Below are positions 34,575 to 43,208 of a DNA stretch of 64,000 nt, piece by piece; position 1 is the stretch's first letter; every line of letters starts with the position of its first letter. Position numbers and translations under genes: made by a program. This stretch comes from CAVOAK01 sp963664465 (GTDB taxonomy: Bacteria > Pseudomonadota > Alphaproteobacteria > UBA8366 > CAVOAK01): contig CAXXSU010000016.1 of assembly GCA_963664465.2 (NCBI GenBank), positions 1 through 64,000 of the forward strand, written 5' to 3'. Below the pieces are notes generated by a model, which did no database searches, was not told where the DNA came from, and saw only the letters and a program-made list of their open reading frames with translations.

Positions 34575-35567
34575 ATGAGCAATTGGAAAGTATCGGAGGA
34601 AGCGGCAGCGTTGCATGCCGACGCTCTGGTTTGGGACATGACCTTTCCCTTTGGGGACAAAGGCTCCGTCGATCTCAAATGGTCAGCGCTGGAGCGCATG
34701 CAGGCGAATGGTTTCAACATGGTCTCGTTAACGCTCGCCATCGACTACAACGGCTTGTCCGATACCGTCCAGACAATTGCCAGGGAGCGCGCCTGGTTCC
34801 GCGCGCACGCTGACAAATACGTCGTCGTCGAAGCGGCTGATGACATCCTGCGGGCGAAAAAAGAGGACAAGCTTGCCGTCGGCTTCCACTTCCAAGGGAC
34901 AAACCCGGTCGCCCAGGACCTCAACATGGTGGAGACCTACTACAAGCTCGGAATCCGCCACATGCTGATGTGCTACAACCTCAAGAATGCCGTTGGCGAC
35001 GGCTGCCAGGAAGTGACCGACGGCGGATTGAGCCGATACGGCCGCAGTCTGATTGCCGAAATGCACCGCGTTGGGATGTTTGTGGACGTAGCTCATACCG
35101 GACATCGCACGGCGATGGATGTCTTCGAGGCGGCCGAGGGGCCCGTCATCATCAGCCACGCCAATGCACGAGTGGTTAGGGACCCAGGAGATAGCCGCAA
35201 CGTGCCCGATGAACAGATTAAGGCCTGCGCAGCCTCGGGTGGCGTGATTGGCGTCATCGGTTTTGGGCCTAATGTTTCCGAGAAGGGCAAGCTGTCAACA
35301 AAGGCGCTATTGCGGCACATAGACCACATTGCGGAACTCGTCGGTCCGCAGCATGTCGGTCTCGCGCTCGATTACGTCTACGACAATAAGTACAACCGCC
35401 CCAATCCTTGGAATCCCATATACAACCCCAGACCAATCGATCAGATCGAACCAGAGGACCTGCCGCGGCTCACACAGGATATGATGGAGGCCGGATATCC
35501 AGAGGCCGATATCCGCGACATCCTTGGCGAAAACTGGCTGAGGTTGGCGAACCAGTTGTGGAAATAG
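34575..35567 (+). CDS. Membrane dipeptidase-type peptidase (M19 family)
   Basis: 330 aa from MSNWKVSEE, with TAGGAG nine bases upstream. M19 features: ALVWDMTFPFGDKG at the N-terminus, where most members have HxD, then GFHFQGTNPVAQDLNMVETYYKLGIR, the metal ligand region GMFVDVAHTGHRTAMDV, IISHANARVV, HVGLALDYVYD and the C-terminal ILGENWLRLANQLW. Known members hydrolyse dipeptides, including D-residue-containing ones, with two zinc ions. No signal peptide is seen, so it is likely cytoplasmic. The first motif lacks the usual HxD pair (here WDM), so metal use may differ. IS1380 lies 39 bp upstream and has probably displaced the original promoter. Confidence 0.82.
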   Translation: MSNWKVSEEAAALHADALVWDMTFPFGDKGSVDLKWSALERMQANGFNMVSLTLAIDYNGLSDTVQTIARERAWFRAHADKYVVVEAADDILRAKKEDKLAVGFHFQGTNPVAQDLNMVETYYKLGIRHMLMCYNLKNAVGDGCQEVTDGGLSRYGRSLIAEMHRVGMFVDVAHTGHRTAMDVFEAAEGPVIISHANARVVRDPGDSRNVPDEQIKACAASGGVIGVIGFGPNVSEKGKLSTKALLRHIDHIAELVGPQHVGLALDYVYDNKYNRPNPWNPIYNPRPIDQIEPEDLPRLTQDMMEAGYPEADIRDILGENWLRLANQLWK

Positions 35568-36011
35568 CCATCCGCCGAATCGAAGAAATTGAAGCCGTTC
35601 CAAAGCGGTCCGGGCAAAGTTCGCGCTAAGTTTTCCTTTCCCCTCCATCGACTAGGGCGCTCGCGCGGCCTGCGTTGACAACAGCCGCGACGTTGCCGGT
35701 GCCAATGGCCGCTTCTGGCTACGAGCGGACCAATTTTGTGGTGTTGAGATAAGTCCGCTAGTGACCCAAATGTTATGGACCGGCTGCTGTTCGCAATAGA
35801 GAGAATTCTGGATATCGGAAGACGCTGATATGTATCCGGCCTGTTTGGTCGGCGCGTGAGCCGTGGCCTTGATGGGAGTACGCACGTTTGGTCTCATTAG
35901 CGGACAGGTCGGCCGATGGTTGGGCGACCATTAGGGTCAACAGACTCTGGGTGCGTATTTTGATCCGTTCCATGCATTTCTCAGTCGCGAATTGGTTCCG
36001 GGTTCGCGTGG
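35568..36011. other. Intergenic region after the dipeptidase
   Basis: 444 bp with no recognised gene. It contains one copy of the GTCCGCTT-type palindrome at 35704-35734. Minus-strand frames here lack starts and family matches. Confidence 0.4.
35704..35734. repeat. GTCCGCTT-type palindrome, copy 1
   Basis: GGCCGCTTCTGGCTACGAGCGGACC-like unit: arms CCGCTT/GAGCGG around TGGCTAC. Related units occur at 59241-59270 and 60024-60052, always between genes. Confidence 0.6.
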
Positions 36012-36140
36012 TCAGCTAGCTGCAATCTTGCCTTGGTTGGCATCGAAGTCATTAACGTTTGCCAGAACGCTCCAGGCGATACGGGCCAGCTTATTGGCCA
36101 AGGCTGTGGCGAGCTTGTTTCGATGAAGCCGGGTTGCCGC
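36012..36140 (-). pseudogene. IS110-family transposase C-terminal remnant
   Basis: About 42 codons ending ALANKLARIAWSVLANV...GKIAAS. This matches the conserved C-terminal helix of IS110/IS1111 transposases (KLA-ALA-KLARI-W). The catalytic domain is missing. It abuts the dipeptidase remnant at 36141. Confidence 0.6.
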
Positions 36141-36203
36141 CTCGAAGTGCGCGCCATCCTCGGCGAAAACATCATGCGCGTCGCCAAACAGATCTGGAGC
36201 TAG
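36141..36203 (+). pseudogene. C-terminal remnant of a second M19 dipeptidase
   Basis: The frame encodes EVRAILGENIMRVAKQIW and a stop at 36201. It aligns with the C-terminus of the intact dipeptidase (DIRDILGENWLRLANQLW). The preceding DEAGLPP appears to continue upstream in a shifted frame. The rest of the gene is gone, replaced by the IS110 remnant. Confidence 0.65.
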
Positions 36204-36250
36204 GGCAAGCGCCGCCGCACCTCGCGGTGCATCGGTCTGGCCCCGGGCAC

Positions 36251-37129
36251 TCAGTAAGGCACGCCGCCCTCGGTCGTCACGCGATAACATAGCCGGCGGC
36301 CGTTCGCGTCAGAGAAGTTCGATGCGCGGTGCATGGTACAGCGGTTGTCCCAGAGCATGGCGTCACCTGTGCGCCAATTGTGCGCGTAGGTGAATTGAGG
36401 CTGTGTTGCAAACGCCCGCAATTCCTCAAAAAAATTGATCCCGTCCTCCGTCGACATGCCGTCGACCGACACCTCGCGGGTGTCGGGAATGCCGATGAAC
36501 AAGGCTTTCTGCTCGGTTTCGGGATGGATGCGCGCGAAGGGATGAGCAACTTCGGGCAGCCCGTGCGTCTCGCGACCGAAAACGCGGGCGTGGGTCTCGG
36601 ACGAAAAATCGTCGGCATGCTGCTGCATCGTCATGAAATAGCTATAGGTCCAGCAGCGCCCTTCCAGCGTGCTCTTCATGTCCTCCGGCAGCGCGTCATA
36701 TGCCTTGGTCGAATTTGCGAACCACGTATCGTCGCCGCCGTCCTGTGGTACTTCCTTGGCGTAAAAGAACGAAGCGCCAGAAGGCTCCTTCATGAAAGAG
36801 AAGTCGCTGTGCCAGGCATCGCCGAAACTGCGGTCCGGTCGCGCGCCGATATCCTTGCCATCGACTCTGATGTTGGAGAATACGCTCACTTCCGGGTGTT
36901 CCGGGATGCGTGAACTTGAGATTGAGCTGACCGTAAGCTTGCCGAATCGTTGCGCGAACGCCTTTTGCCGCTCGACTGTTAAATCCTGTTCGCGGAATAG
37001 AAGAATTTTGTACTGCAGCCATCCATCTCGGATATCGGCGATCACCTCATCGGAATGATCGCTTGCGAGGTCTATGCCGGTGACCTCGGCGCCAAGAGCG
37101 TCGCAAAGAGGTTTGTATTTGATTGTCAT
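36251..37129 (-). CDS. TauD/TfdA-family Fe(II)/2-oxoglutarate dioxygenase
   Basis: 292 aa from MTIKYKPLCDALG; an in-frame ATG at 37147 would add six residues. The facial triad is visible: AWHSDFSF (His and Asp, about 110-117) and CTMHRASNF near the C-terminus (distal His). A late Arg in GRRLCYRVT should bind 2-oxoglutarate. GAEVTGIDLASDHSDE and KILLFREQDLTVERQ are typical TauD N-terminal segments. The family releases sulfite from taurine or opens related sulfonates, ethers or amino-acid derivatives in the cytoplasm. No ssu/tau transporter is adjacent. It starts next to the IS5 left end (37149), so its upstream region is short. Confidence 0.86.
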   Translation of the reverse strand: MTIKYKPLCDALGAEVTGIDLASDHSDEVIADIRDGWLQYKILLFREQDLTVERQKAFAQRFGKLTVSSISSSRIPEHPEVSVFSNIRVDGKDIGARPDRSFGDAWHSDFSFMKEPSGASFFYAKEVPQDGGDDTWFANSTKAYDALPEDMKSTLEGRCWTYSYFMTMQQHADDFSSETHARVFGRETHGLPEVAHPFARIHPETEQKALFIGIPDTREVSVDGMSTEDGINFFEELRAFATQPQFTYAHNWRTGDAMLWDNRCTMHRASNFSDANGRRLCYRVTTEGGVPY

Positions 37130-37152
37130 GATCAACTGGCCACCCAACTTAA

Positions 37153-38415
37153 GGGAACCTCTAAAAATTCTCCTTTTTCGGGCCCGATTTAGAATCGGGT
37201 TGACGATTTGTTGATAGCGGGAGGCGTGGTTGATGGGTCAGATGGGGTTTTTCGATCTTGGGAACCGGTATCCGGTCTTGACGCCAAGAACGAGCCGCTT
37301 TTGAAGATCGACGGGGTGGTTCCGTGGGAGGACTTGCGCGCCCGTCTTGAGGCGGTGTGGCGGCGTGCGGACAAGGTGCGCAAATCGCGGGCGGGACGCA
37401 AGCCGTGGGATGCGATTGTGATGTTCAAGACGATCATTCTGTGCCGCTCTACAATCTCTCGACGACCAAGTTGAGCATCAGATCCGTGACCGCCTGTCGC
37501 ATGCGATTTCTGGGGTTGGGTCTAGAGGGCCGGGTTCCCGACGCCAAGACGGTGTGGCTGTACCGCGAACAGTTAACGCAAGCTGGCGTGATCGAGGCTT
37601 TATTCGAGACGTTCGATGGCTACCTGAAGGATCAGGGCTATCTGGCGATGGGCGGCCAGATCATCGACGCCTCGATTGTGGCGGTACCCAAACAGCGCAA
37701 CAGCCGCGAGGAGAACGCGCGGATAAAGGCGGGCGAGACGCCGGCAGGCTGGGAGGACAAGCCGGCAAAGCGGCGCCAAAAGGATGTCGAGGCGCGGTGG
37801 ACCAAGAAGCACGGCAAGAGCGATTACGGTTACAAGAACCATGCGTGGAGGTCGGCACAAGCTGGTGCGGCGCTATCATGTAAGCGACGCGGCGGAGCAC
37901 GACAGCCAAGTCCTCGACGATATCCTGGATGGGGACAACACGGCTTTGGGTGTGTGGGCGGACAGCGCTTACCGCTCGGCGGAGATCGAGGCGTCGCTGA
38001 AGGAGAGGGGTTGCGGAGCCGGATCCATCGCAAGGGCCGCCGCAACAAGCCGTTGAGCGAGCGCGAGAAGCAAGGCAACAAGACCCGTTCGTCGGTTCGG
38101 GTCCGCGTCGAGCATGTCTTCGGGGCCCAGAGCAACGACATGGGCGGGACGCTGGTGCGTAGTGTCGGGCTGGTGCGGGCGAAGGCGCGGTTTGAAGAAC
38201 CTCGCCTACAACATGCGCCGCCAAACTGGAGCGTCTCGCGGCGGCCGTGTGACGATACTCGGAGGAGAAGACCGCCTGGGGACGGTCTTGAAGCGGAAAT
38301 AACTCAATTGGAGCGTGGAAGACCCCGAAAATCTCGGCTCCGGCATGGCTGGAGCTGGTGACACCTCATCGTTAAACAATATCCTCCGGCAACTCACCAA
38401 TTCTTAGAGGTGCCC
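37153..38415 (+). mobile_element. IS5-family element with TTAA duplication (degraded)
   Basis: 1263 bp with inverted ends GGGAACCTCTAAAAATT and GGGCACCTCTAAGAATT (right end read inverted). TTAA is present on both sides (37149-37152, 38416-38419). The ends are preserved but the transposase is broken. Confidence 0.87.
37232..38316 (+). pseudogene. IS5-family transposase with several frameshifts
   Basis: Fragments in different frames add up to a normal IS5 transposase. They are MGQMGFFDLGNRY, then LDAKNEPLLKIDGVVPWEDLR to IVMFKTIILC. After these come LGLGLEGRVPDAKTVWLYREQL, IIDASIVAVPKQRN (catalytic Asp) and KKHGKSDYGYKNH. The last pieces are VWADSAYRSAEIEASL (second Asp) and RVEHVFGAQSNDMGG (Glu). 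At least four shifts are needed, so it is inactive unless mobilised in trans. Confidence 0.88.
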
Positions 38416-38500
38416 TTAAATATACACCTATATGGACACACATATATATAAAGACCGAACCCTACCGCTCCACGGGTAGGCGAGCAATTGAAGCGCGGAC

Positions 38501-39748
38501 TCAGGCCGTATCCGATTCGCTAGCGTTCATCAACGCCTCGATCCGGTCCGCGATGCGCTGCGTAGGTTCACGGAGTTGCCCGACGGTCCACTCGGCGGCG
38601 TATCCTTCGGTGATGTCGCTGGAGCGGGCGTGGTTGACCAGCCGTTTGGTCAAACTCCGCGGCAGCATCAGCTCGCGCTCGGCCACCGTAATGAAGCAGT
38701 TGCGCAGAGCGTGGAACCAGAACTTGGCCCCACCCGCCTTGCCGATCGGCGCATAGAACGGCATCAGGGTCGCGACATGGCCCAGAGCGCCGGGCCGGCT
38801 GGACGGAAACACCCATTCACGAAGACTGCCCGGCAACGCCTCGCGCGTCTTTCGGCGGCGCTCAAGGATGGCCGCCAGTTGCCGGGTGATGGGCAATTCC
38901 AGAGGCTCGCCCGTCTTGGTCTCCTCAACCCGGAAGACAAGCCCCGCCATGTCCACGCGCTCCCAGCGCAGGGGCAGCACTTCGTTCAGGCGCATGCCGG
39001 TATAGAGCCCGAACCACAACGCGTCCCGGGCCGAGGCCATGCCGACCGCCGCCTCGATGCCCTTCTTCCAGCACGGCAGCACCTCGGCCGGGGCGGAGAT
39101 CTTGCGGCGTCTCGGGCGATGATACCTGCCGCCGCCGGCGAGCCACAGATCGACCGGATTGCGCAAGCCCTCGAAATCGACACAGGATCGGCGATAGATC
39201 GAACGCAGGAGCGATATCGTCTGGTTGGCCATCGACCAGCCGCTATCTCCGGTGATACGGTTGAAACGGCCTTCCACGTCCCGGCGGGTGATGGCATCGA
39301 GTGGACGCATCTGCCAATCGCCGAGACATCGTTTGAACCTGCCACGATCAATCTCGTTGGTGCGCTCGGCCCGGTTGGGATTGCCTGCCATGTACGCCTC
39401 AAAGGCCTGCTCCAGCACGGGCATGCCAGGCATGGCGGGGCGCCCGCCCGCCGGGTCGGCGGTGGCCTCGTCCAGAGCCTGCCGTGCCAGACGGCGCGCC
39501 CGGCCGGGCGATATCTCGCCATGGTGGCCCAGGACGACACGCTTGTTAGGGGCGTTTCTGCCGCCATCTCCGGCACGGTAGTTGACGATGAAGGATTTAG
39601 TCCCGGAGGGATGCACCCGGACTCCAAAGCCCGTGAGTTGATCGTCCCAGGCGAGCCAGGGTTTGTCCCCAGGCTCCAGCGCCTCGACCGAGTCCTTGGT
39701 CAGGGTCAACTTGTTCAATGCAACACGTTTTGCCGACGGTTTCATCAT
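38501..39748 (-). CDS. Tyrosine-type integrase 1 (genomic-island type)
   Basis: 415 aa. The N-terminal DUF4102-like arm-binding region is KPWLAWDDQLTGFGVRVHPSGTKS, followed by a SAM-like core-binding domain (about 110-210) and the catalytic domain. Active-site residues: Arg in GLYTGMRLNEVLPLRW, Lys in VEETKTGEPLELP, His/Arg in WFHALRNCF, His in VNHARSSD and Tyr in TEGYAAEW. It lies 73 bp downstream of integrase 2 and is clearly related to it. It probably drives integration or excision of the surrounding island. The 65 bp after its stop resemble the sequence after the integrase remnant at 30726. Confidence 0.92.
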   Translation of the reverse strand: MMKPSAKRVALNKLTLTKDSVEALEPGDKPWLAWDDQLTGFGVRVHPSGTKSFIVNYRAGDGGRNAPNKRVVLGHHGEISPGRARRLARQALDEATADPAGGRPAMPGMPVLEQAFEAYMAGNPNRAERTNEIDRGRFKRCLGDWQMRPLDAITRRDVEGRFNRITGDSGWSMANQTISLLRSIYRRSCVDFEGLRNPVDLWLAGGGRYHRPRRRKISAPAEVLPCWKKGIEAAVGMASARDALWFGLYTGMRLNEVLPLRWERVDMAGLVFRVEETKTGEPLELPITRQLAAILERRRKTREALPGSLREWVFPSSRPGALGHVATLMPFYAPIGKAGGAKFWFHALRNCFITVAERELMLPRSLTKRLVNHARSSDITEGYAAEWTVGQLREPTQRIADRIEALMNASESDTA

Positions 39749-39821
39749 GCTTCCATCATGGCGCGCCCGTCATCGCAATGGACGTGGAGGGTGTCCTGCT
39801 TTGCAGGCTCTCGCGCAAATG

Positions 39822-41111
39822 TCAGATCGGTTCGGATCCCCTTGTCTGGGTCCGTTGCGCCGTATCCGCCTCGTCGGCGCACCCACACATTAATAGCTCT
39901 ATCCGGTCCGCGATGCGCTGCGCGGGTTCACGGAGTTGCCCGGCTGTCCAGTCGGCGGCATATCCCTCGGTGACGTCGTTGGACCGGGCATGATTGACCA
40001 GCCGCTTGCTCAGGCTCCGCGGCAACAACAGGTCGTGCTCGGCGACGGTGATGAAACAATTGCGCATGCCGTGAAACCAGAACTTCGCGCCACCGGCTTC
40101 GCTGATCGGCGGGTAGAGGTGACTGAGATGCGGGATTCGGCCAGAACCGCTGGCGGGGGAGGGGAACACCCAATTGCGAAGCTGGCCCGACAGCGTCTCG
40201 CGCGTCGCCCAACGGTGTTCAAGGATGGCCGCCAGTTGCCGGGTGATGGGCAGTTCCAGGGGCTCGCCCGTCTTGGTCTCCTCAACCCGGAAGACAAGCC
40301 CCGCCATGTCCACGCGTTCCCAGCGCAGGGCCAGCACTTCATCGATGCGCATCCCCGTGTAGAGCCCGAACCACAACGCGTCCCGGGCCGAGGCCATGCC
40401 GACCGCAGACTCGATGCCCTTCTTCCAGCACGGCAGCACCTCGGCCGGGGTGGAGATCTTGCGCCGTTTCGGGCGATGATACCTGCCGCCGCCGGCAAGC
40501 CACAGATCGACTGGGTTGCGCAAACCCTCGAAATCGACACAGGGCCGACGATAGATCGCGCGCAATAGGGAGATCGCCCGGTTGGCCGCCGACCAGCCGA
40601 GATCGCCGGTCAGGCGGTTGAACAGGGCTTCCACCTCCTGGCGGGTAATGGCATCGAGCGGGCGCAACTGCCAGTCGCCGAGATGAGAGCCGAAATCTCC
40701 ACGATACTTGATATCGGTATTCGCCGACCGGTTAGGGTTGGACGCCATATAGTCCTCGAAGGCCTGCTTGAGCAGGGGAATGGCGCGGGCCTCGCTACGC
40801 TCGAGCGCCGGGTCGCCGCCGGCCGCGACCTTACCCAGCACCTGTTGAGCCACGCGCCGCGCCTGCTCGGGCGCCATCCTGCCGAAACGGCCAATGACGA
40901 CATTCCTGTTGGGCGCCTTTCTGCCGCCCTCGCCGGTGCGGTAGTTGACGAAGAAGGACTTGACGCCTGAGGGCTGCACCCGAACGCCAAACCCCGTCAG
41001 CTTGTCATCCCAGGCAACCCAGGGTTTGTCCCTGGGCTTCATCACCTCGATGGCGCGCCTGGTCAGGGACAGCTTGTTCAGCGCGACCCATTTGCCGGAG
41101 GATATTGTCAT
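39822..41111 (-). CDS. Tyrosine-type integrase 2 (paralogue of integrase 1)
   Basis: 429 aa with the same domain order as integrase 1 and an estimated three quarters of residues in common. Active-site residues: GLYTGMRIDEVLALRW, VEETKTGEPLELP, WFHGMRNCF, VNHARSND and TEGYAADW. The C-terminus is longer (CGCADEADTAQRTQTRG). It starts at MTISSGKWVALNKL. The 188 bp between it and the lipoprotein gene are AT-rich and hold two copies of ATCTCCTGAC (about 41178 and 41253), possible arm-type or regulatory sites. Confidence 0.92.
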   Translation of the reverse strand: MTISSGKWVALNKLSLTRRAIEVMKPRDKPWVAWDDKLTGFGVRVQPSGVKSFFVNYRTGEGGRKAPNRNVVIGRFGRMAPEQARRVAQQVLGKVAAGGDPALERSEARAIPLLKQAFEDYMASNPNRSANTDIKYRGDFGSHLGDWQLRPLDAITRQEVEALFNRLTGDLGWSAANRAISLLRAIYRRPCVDFEGLRNPVDLWLAGGGRYHRPKRRKISTPAEVLPCWKKGIESAVGMASARDALWFGLYTGMRIDEVLALRWERVDMAGLVFRVEETKTGEPLELPITRQLAAILEHRWATRETLSGQLRNWVFPSPASGSGRIPHLSHLYPPISEAGGAKFWFHGMRNCFITVAEHDLLLPRSLSKRLVNHARSNDVTEGYAADWTAGQLREPAQRIADRIELLMCGCADEADTAQRTQTRGSEPI

Positions 41112-41299
41112 CCCCCGATGATAACGTGGACGCCAATATAATCAACACTAAATGTAACACAATAAATCAATCCTGGGATATCTCCTGACATTGTATGGCG
41201 TCAAATGGGATTTATGCTACCCTAAACAATCAATGATAATAGTTACATTTGACATCTCCTGACGTCCTCTGTCGTCTCGTGGCGACCTTTATCATTAGA

Positions 41300-43084
41300 A
41301 TGAAGTTCCACAAGAATAAATTTTTGACGACAGCTGCAGCTGCGGCGATAGCGCTTGCCGTAGGTGCTTGCAGTAGCAGCAGTGACGATGATGAATCAGT
41401 GGCTGCAACGCCAACGGCAACCACGGATCCGACACCAGTTACGACACCAGATCCGACTCCAGAACTGACGCCGGCCGAACAATTGGCGGCGGCTGACACG
41501 GCGGTCGCGGCGGCACAGACGATGGTGGCTGCCCTGACGAATAGCTCTTCCGCTGAGGACGCTGCGGCAGCCTACGCCGCATTAGGAGAGGCGCAAACGG
41601 CGCTCCATACAGCGAGTAGCTTGCCGGAAAACCAGATCGCGGCTAAGCAGGCAGAGATCGATGCCCTGCAGGCTCAGGTCAACCAACTGCAATTGGACCT
41701 CGCTGAGGCAACCAAGGAGCCTGATCCACCAACCGCAGATATGATCGCGGCGACCGCGGCAGCGGCTACCAAGGCGAAGGCCATCGGCACGGAGGCTGGT
41801 CAGATGCCCGACGCCGGTATCGGTGGCAGTGTGGCGGCCGATGCGGAGACCACTTACAGCATGACCATCGAACGTCCGCGCTCCGGCACGGAGGTCAAGA
41901 TCATCGACTCCAATCCCGCGCTGGCGGGGGACGACGATCCGAAGTTCGCGCAGGCCATGGATTTTGATGATGGACGCACCATGCACGTTCGCACGATGGA
42001 AGCGGATGATGACGGCAATGTGGTGGAAGAAGTCGTGATCGTCAGCACCGACATCGCAGCACCAAAGGCCACGGCGTTTGCGAAGGTGATGGGGCAGGAG
42101 CTGAACGTCAGCACCAACGTGATGAACGACGAACCAGCCGAAACGTCTGAAGCTCTCGCGGTCGATGAGACCATGGAGGACGTTCACAAGCTGGTTAAGT
42201 CGAGTGCGTTTACCGCCGGCACCGGGGCTGTGCTCACCTTCGCTTATGCGCAAGATGATGCCGACCCGCCTGTCAAAGCCTTCGAAACGGCGGGCACCTA
42301 CAACGGCACGCCGGGCACGTACAGGTGCAACGCCGAAAACAACGCCTGCACGGTTACGCTCGACGTGAAAGGTGCGATCACCGGAATGACCGATGGCTGG
42401 ATCTTCACTCCGGATGCGGGTGCCACCTCCGACGTGGTGGACGCCAACTACCTGTCCTACGGCTTCTGGCTGAAGAAGACGACGGACGAAGACGGCGTGC
42501 TCACGTACAACGAGGTCGAGACTTTCGCAACGGCTGAGGGACACGGGGACACCGTCGGTGACGATCTCGGAATGGTCACAGGTAGTGCGACTTATGTAGG
42601 TGGCTCGGTTGGCGTGTATGTGAAGAACGTGCTCGATGATCAAGCGAATATCACCAGCGCCACCTCTGGCCACTTCTCGGCGGATGTTGAACTGACTGCG
42701 ACCTTCGGTGGCGACGGTGTGGCTGCCAACGATAAGTTCTCCATCGGCGGGAAGATCACGGACTTCGTCCTGCAACATGGCGAGGAGAATGACTGGGCGG
42801 TGGGGCTTGGACTCGCTGACTTCAGCGGAAGAGAGGACAACGATCCCGGCAAATCCGGTCCTGGCAACGCCTTCGCGGGTGTATTCATGGGTGTGGCTAC
42901 AGGTGACAGCACGGCTGCCGCTGGTTCGTGGAATGGAATTTTTCACGGTTCCTCGGCGGAAGTCGATCATGACATGGACGACACCACGGCCATGATCCGT
43001 CGTCAGCCGGTCGCCGTGACCGGAGAGTTCAACGCCAACTTCACGGACGGAAACGCGGTCGGTGGGTTCGGTGCTAACAAGTAG
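41300..43084 (+). CDS. Putative Slam-dependent surface lipoprotein (TbpB/fHbp-like barrel)
   Basis: 594 aa from MKFHKNKF. The lipoprotein signal ends LAVGAC (lipobox), followed by SSSSDDD, a Pro/Thr-rich linker, and a heptad-like helix region (about 60-145, AAKQAEIDALQAQVNQLQLD). A long acidic beta-rich region makes up the rest. The C-terminus VTGEFNANFTDGNAVGGFGA is the strand signature of lipoprotein barrels of the transferrin-binding-protein-B/factor-H-binding type. These proteins are carried to the cell surface by Slam (DUF560) proteins, and such a gene follows directly at 43209. A strong terminator separates the two. The ligand is unknown. The Asp/Glu-rich composition and the absence of host-type motifs leave environmental ligands (haem, metal complexes) open. 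Confidence 0.75.
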   Translation: MKFHKNKFLTTAAAAAIALAVGACSSSSDDDESVAATPTATTDPTPVTTPDPTPELTPAEQLAAADTAVAAAQTMVAALTNSSSAEDAAAAYAALGEAQTALHTASSLPENQIAAKQAEIDALQAQVNQLQLDLAEATKEPDPPTADMIAATAAAATKAKAIGTEAGQMPDAGIGGSVAADAETTYSMTIERPRSGTEVKIIDSNPALAGDDDPKFAQAMDFDDGRTMHVRTMEADDDGNVVEEVVIVSTDIAAPKATAFAKVMGQELNVSTNVMNDEPAETSEALAVDETMEDVHKLVKSSAFTAGTGAVLTFAYAQDDADPPVKAFETAGTYNGTPGTYRCNAENNACTVTLDVKGAITGMTDGWIFTPDAGATSDVVDANYLSYGFWLKKTTDEDGVLTYNEVETFATAEGHGDTVGDDLGMVTGSATYVGGSVGVYVKNVLDDQANITSATSGHFSADVELTATFGGDGVAANDKFSIGGKITDFVLQHGEENDWAVGLGLADFSGREDNDPGKSGPGNAFAGVFMGVATGDSTAAAGSWNGIFHGSSAEVDHDMDDTTAMIRRQPVAVTGEFNANFTDGNAVGGFGANK

Positions 43085-43149
43085 TAGACGTATTACCCGG
43101 ATCGGGCTCTCCTCATGAGACTCTGATCCTGTAGTTCAAACTTCTGGAT

Positions 43150-43181
43150 GAGGGTGGCAGGTTCTGCCACCCTCTTTTTTT
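43150..43181 (+). terminator. Strong Rho-independent terminator
   Basis: Stem GAGGGTGGCAG/CTGCCACCCTC (43150-43160, 43164-43174), a 3-base loop and seven T. It ends the lipoprotein transcript 65 bp after its stop and 28 bp before the Slam gene. Confidence 0.95.
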
Positions 43182-43208
43182 ATCGTCCTGTAAACACCCA
43201 TCAAAATA

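Noticed and set aside
41582..42970. Minus-strand ORF of 462 codons opposite the surface lipoprotein
   Set aside because: The plus strand has the lipobox, linker and barrel C-terminus; the minus translation is compositionally random.
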